A DNA stretch of 64,000 nt from JANQPX01 sp965204405 (lineage in GTDB: Bacteria; Pseudomonadota; Alphaproteobacteria; Geminicoccales; Geminicoccaceae). The position numbers were made by a program, and so were the translations under genes. The stretch's first letter is position 1. Each line of letters opens with the position of its first letter. Location of the stretch: positions 2,976,001 to 3,040,000 of the forward strand of contig CBDBEN010000005.1 in NCBI GenBank assembly GCA_965204405.1, given 5' to 3'. Below the pieces are notes generated by a model. That model had not been told where the DNA came from. It saw only the letters and a program-made list of their open reading frames with translations, and did no database searches. Shown here piece by piece: positions 61,006 through 64,000 of the stretch.

Positions 61006-61887
61006 CTATCTGTTCGACGTCAGCCGCGTCGAGGTCGGATTGCTGCTGTAGCTGCTGCTGCCATGCTGTCGCAGATAGGCGATCAGGTCCCGCCGGTCCT
61101 TGTCGCTGCGGATGCCACTGAACGGCATGGACGTACCGCGAACCAGCCGAGGCGGACGGCGGATGAACTCATCCAGCGTTTCCTCATCCCAAATAGCTCC
61201 CTCTGCGGCAAACTTCCTCATTCCCGCCGAATAGCCGAAACCAGGCACCTGGGCAGGGGCACTGTCAACGATACCCCATAAGCTCGGGCCGATGGAGTTG
61301 AGGCCGCGCTCGGTGGCATGACAGGATCCGCATTTGTAGAAGACCTTCGCACCATTGACGGGATCACCTTTGAGCCAAGACTTGCCATCGGTATAGGTCT
61401 GGCTTTTTCCGGGATCGTAACGCGAGACCTTTCTCTGCCTCGCATCATCGCGTTGCGCAAAATCTCGAGATGCGAGCACCTGGTTTCGCGGTGCCGTGGG
61501 TGCCGGCGCCGTGACTCGCTCAGGCGTCGCCGCTGCAAGCGGAGCTTCGGCGCCGGCTTGAGGAGCCTCGGAGGTCGAGGTCGCCGTATTGTTGCCGGTA
61601 ACCACGGGAGCATCCAGCAGCGGGCCGTAGATCCAGCCTTTGCTGTTGCGATTGGGGAAATCGAGATAGTACCATTCCCCCTCCGAGCTAATCTCCACGA
61701 TCTCCTCGCCAGGGTTGATCGTCATGACGACGCCGTTATCGAGACTCGGACCCGATCTCACATTGACATTGGTGCGGATGACCAGCCAGCGATCACCGGG
61801 TGCTGCGGTCGCGTCCTGGATCGTTTCGATCGCCAAACCCCATAGGACCGCAAACCATGCGCAACAAAGAGCCGATCTCATCGACAT
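61006..61887 (-). CDS. SH3-domain cytochrome c fusion protein
   Basis: A 293-residue exported protein with a signal peptide (CCAWFAVLWGLAIETIQDATAA). A bacterial SH3 domain (VIRTNVNVRSGPSLDNGVV, GEWYYLDFPNRNSKGWIYG; residues 35-92) is joined through an Ala/Pro/Glu-rich linker (about 95-150) to a class I cytochrome c domain with haem motif CGSCH and axial Met in TSMPFSG. A lone cytochrome c with an SH3 domain, which normally binds cell-wall peptides, is unusual. It would be a periplasmic electron carrier held at the cell wall. Start may be the third codon (MRSALCC). Confidence 0.85.
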   Translation of the reverse strand: MSMRSALCCAWFAVLWGLAIETIQDATAAPGDRWLVIRTNVNVRSGPSLDNGVVMTINPGEEIVEISSEGEWYYLDFPNRNSKGWIYGPLLDAPVVTGNNTATSTSEAPQAGAEAPLAAATPERVTAPAPTAPRNQVLASRDFAQRDDARQRKVSRYDPGKSQTYTDGKSWLKGDPVNGAKVFYKCGSCHATERGLNSIGPSLWGIVDSAPAQVPGFGYSAGMRKFAAEGAIWDEETLDEFIRRPPRLVRGTSMPFSGIRSDKDRRDLIAYLRQHGSSSYSSNPTSTRLTSNR

Positions 61888-62397
61888 AGACCTCCTTAAA
61901 GTCAGAAAGATACGCCACCTATATGATCATGGCGGAGATAGCTTTGGGCCATGATCATGGCCACCACAATCTCCCCAGCCAACAACAGACTGCCCGATCT
62001 TCAAAGAAGACCAGCCAATTCACCGGTGCGATTGATGCCGCCATCTGAACAGACCGATGGCTGGCCCAATACGGACCGGCAATGAGTTCGCGGGAGGCTA
62101 TTGCCCCAAAAGCGAACTGAGTGCGGCGTGACACGCGCTTAACGACGAAAGCTCCCCCAATCCTCGCTAACACATCTGCCGTTATAGTGGAGACGAACAA
62201 ATTTGACATCCCCGTATGAGAAAAATCGATGCCCGTTCTCTGAAGGCCTGATGAAACTTGGCCGCCACGCCAAAGCAGATTGCCACCTTCCAGCAAGCCT
62301 CCGCATAAAGTCCCCACGGCACGGTGCCATGTTCTCGACATCAGGCCGCCGGTTGCCTAAATAGAGGGCTCCTCAACCTTTAAGTCGAGTTCTGGTC
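61888..62397. other. Intergenic stretch upstream of prfC
   Basis: No convincing gene on either strand; a long minus-strand frame (61955-62341) has no family features. A 16-bp palindrome lies at 61947-61962. The prfC promoter is presumably in the last 60 bases but no clear -35/-10 pair stands out. Confidence 0.45.
61947..61962. promoter_or_regulatory. 16-bp perfect palindrome, possible operator
   Basis: GGCCATGATCATGGCC is a perfect palindrome 60 nt upstream of the SH3-cytochrome gene start. A half-related copy, ATGATCATGGC, lies 24 bp away at 61923-61933. Paired ATGATCAT cores near one promoter suggest an operator for a dimeric regulator. Confidence 0.35.
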
Positions 62398-63975
62398 ATG
62401 TCGACCGACCAAGCAGGCCGGCGGACGTTTGCGATCATTTCGCATCCCGATGCCGGTAAAACCACACTGACCGAGAGACTGCTCCTCGAAGGCGGCGCCA
62501 TTCATTTGGCGGGCGACGTCAAGGCTCGCGGCGAGCGGCGGCGTGCACGCTCGGACTGGATGAAGATCGAACAGGACCGGGGTATTTCGGTGACCAGTTC
62601 GGTGATGACGTTCGTCCACCGGGGGCTGGTCTTCAACCTTCTGGACACGCCTGGCCATGAAGACTTTTCCGAGGACACCTATCGTACGCTGACCGCGGTG
62701 GACAGTGCGGTCATGGTCATCGATGCAGCCAAGGGTATCGAGGCGCAAACGCTCAAACTGTTCGAGGTTTGCCGGCTCCGGGACATTCCGATCATCACCT
62801 TCGTCAACAAGGTCGACCGCGAGGGACGCGATCCGTTCGAACTACTGGATGAGGTCCAGGAAAAACTGGCGCTCGACATCGCCCCCATGGTCTGGCCGAT
62901 CGGCATGGGAACGGCCTTTGCCGGCTGTTACGATTTACGATCGGACGACTTTCTGACCAGCAGCGAGGGCTATGGCGAGCGTTTCGACATGACCGTGCCC
63001 TGTAATGGTCCGACTGACGAAGCGCTCGAAGCGCGGGTGCCGGTAAGCGTGCTCGAACCCGCGCGGGACAATCTCGAACTGGCGGCCGGCGCCTATCCGG
63101 CCTTTGATCGCCAAGCTTATCTCGAAGGCCATTTGACGCCGGTTCTCTTCGGCAGTGCCTTGAAGGATTATAGTGTCGGCGCGCTGCTCGACGTGATTGC
63201 CGAACATGCCCCGCCTCCCCGTCCCAGCCCGGCGGAAGGCCGGGCCGTACAGCCCTCCGAGAAGGCCGTGACCGGCTTCGTCTTCAAGGTTCAGGCCAAT
63301 ATGGACAAGAACCATCGGGATCGGGTGGCGTTTCTCAGATTGTCGTCGGGGAGTTTTCGCCGCGGCATGAAACTCCGTCAGGTCAGAACCGAAAAGGACC
63401 TTATGGTTCACAGCCCAATCCTGTTTCTCGCGAAGGATCGTGAAATCGTCGAGGGCGCGATGCCGGGTGATGTCATCGGCATTCCCAATCATGGAACGAT
63501 CCGCGTCGGTGATACCTTCTCGGAAGGCGAGAACCTCCGTTTCACCGGCCTCCCGGTGTTTGCGCCGGAGATCCTTCGCCGCGTGAGACTTGGCGACACC
63601 AGCCGTATTAAGCAACTGCGCAGCGCTCTGGACGACCTCGCCGACGAAGGGCTTATCCAGGTTTTCAAGCCATCGGTCGGCGGCAACTGGATCGTCGGCG
63701 TGGTCGGCGTGCTCCAACTGGATGTGCTGGTCTCGAGGGCAGCGCAGGAATATAAGGTCGACCTCGGCTTCGACGGCGTTGCCTACACTACGGCAAGATG
63801 GCTGAGTTCCGATGATCCGTCAGCACTGGATAAATTCATCGATCAGAACAAAAACCACATCGTGCTCGATCGCAACGACCTGCCGGTCTTTCTTTGCGAC
63901 AGCGAGTGGGCGCTGAACTACAAGATAAAAAGCAACGAAACCATTGAGTTCAAACGAACCATGGAGCTCCAGTGA
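62398..63975 (+). CDS. prfC: Peptide chain release factor 3
   Basis: A 525-residue translational GTPase that removes release factors 1 and 2 from the ribosome after peptide release. G1 motif SHPDAGKTTL, switch I around RGISVTSSVM, G3 DTPGHEDFSEDTYRTL and G4 NKVDREGRDP are all present, followed by domain II (VTGFVFKVQANMDKNHRDRVAF) and a complete C-terminus. The extra SEDTYRTL after DTPGHEDF distinguishes it from EF-G. Monocistronic as far as visible. Confidence 0.96.
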   Translation: MSTDQAGRRTFAIISHPDAGKTTLTERLLLEGGAIHLAGDVKARGERRRARSDWMKIEQDRGISVTSSVMTFVHRGLVFNLLDTPGHEDFSEDTYRTLTAVDSAVMVIDAAKGIEAQTLKLFEVCRLRDIPIITFVNKVDREGRDPFELLDEVQEKLALDIAPMVWPIGMGTAFAGCYDLRSDDFLTSSEGYGERFDMTVPCNGPTDEALEARVPVSVLEPARDNLELAAGAYPAFDRQAYLEGHLTPVLFGSALKDYSVGALLDVIAEHAPPPRPSPAEGRAVQPSEKAVTGFVFKVQANMDKNHRDRVAFLRLSSGSFRRGMKLRQVRTEKDLMVHSPILFLAKDREIVEGAMPGDVIGIPNHGTIRVGDTFSEGENLRFTGLPVFAPEILRRVRLGDTSRIKQLRSALDDLADEGLIQVFKPSVGGNWIVGVVGVLQLDVLVSRAAQEYKVDLGFDGVAYTTARWLSSDDPSALDKFIDQNKNHIVLDRNDLPVFLCDSEWALNYKIKSNETIEFKRTMELQ

Positions 63976-64000
63976 TTCTGTAAGCTATCGAGTCTGGGAT

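Noticed and set aside
61955..62341. 128-codon minus-strand open frame upstream of prfC
   Set aside because: No recognisable motif, many Trp and Arg in an uneven pattern, and it overlaps the palindromic regulatory-looking site.
1..64000. CRISPR array
   Set aside because: No regularly spaced short repeats were seen anywhere, and no cas genes are present.

Overview
The window reads as alphaproteobacterial, high-GC chromosomal DNA. The clearest taxonomic signal is the block murA - DUF2948 - hisD - UPF0262 - low-molecular-weight phosphatase (42998-47023), an order typical of Alphaproteobacteria. Species cannot be named from sequence alone; a metabolically versatile Rhodospirillales- or Rhizobiales-like organism would fit.

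Region 1 (1-8964) is a respiratory module. A minus-strand operon encodes a type II DMSO-reductase-family molybdoenzyme in the order A (Tat-exported catalytic subunit), B (four-cluster Fe-S subunit), D (TorD/NarJ-like chaperone), C (periplasmic haem-b subunit). This is the order known from dimethylsulfide dehydrogenase, selenate reductase and chlorate reductase operons. It is followed by an Mrp/NBP35-type ATPase cut by the window edge. Divergent from it is a soluble hybrid histidine kinase (PAS-HisKA-HATPase-REC-Hpt) overlapping an OmpR-family regulator. Direct repeats one helical turn apart lie in the shared intergenic region and look like the regulator's binding sites.

Region 2 (9036-24906) holds two catabolic clusters, each with an NMT1/TauA-type ABC transporter. 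The first has an enolase-superfamily dehydratase, a D-2-hydroxyacid dehydrogenase, a GlxA-type AraC regulator, a DapA-family lyase and the transporter. The second has a GntR regulator, a fumarylacetoacetase-family hydrolase, the transporter and an Ldh2-type dehydrogenase. Between them lie a complete IS630 element and a membrane metallophosphoesterase. Both clusters look built to import and break down organic or sugar acids; the substrates are not determinable here.

Region 3 (about 25000-42530) is a mosaic genomic island abutting the 3' end of a tRNA-Thr(GGT). It contains ISKra4 and IS21 remnants, phage-like small genes, an IS91-type element with its own tyrosine recombinase, a second identical IS630 copy, a zinc-ribbon/Mrr-type nuclease broken by two in-frame stops, a two-gene module of unknown function, several tiny membrane proteins, an acyltransferase broken by an amber codon, and a DUF3268 zinc-finger gene. 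Two diverged repeat pairs are present, one of them a 118-bp direct repeat whose right copy touches the tRNA. Four in-frame nonsense codons in recognisable genes show that the island is decaying.

Region 4 (42531-63975) is mostly stable chromosome: the murA-hisD block, two glutathione transferases (one YghU-like), an orphan PAS histidine kinase, a TrpF-like barrel, a LonC-type protease, a TPP enzyme, a zinc-ribbon membrane protein, an SH3-cytochrome c fusion and prfC. Within it, 50051-53433 carries an unrecognised three-gene module (secreted protein, membrane-anchored protein with a large extracytoplasmic domain, trypsin-like lipoprotein). It is the best candidate in the window for an undescribed system.
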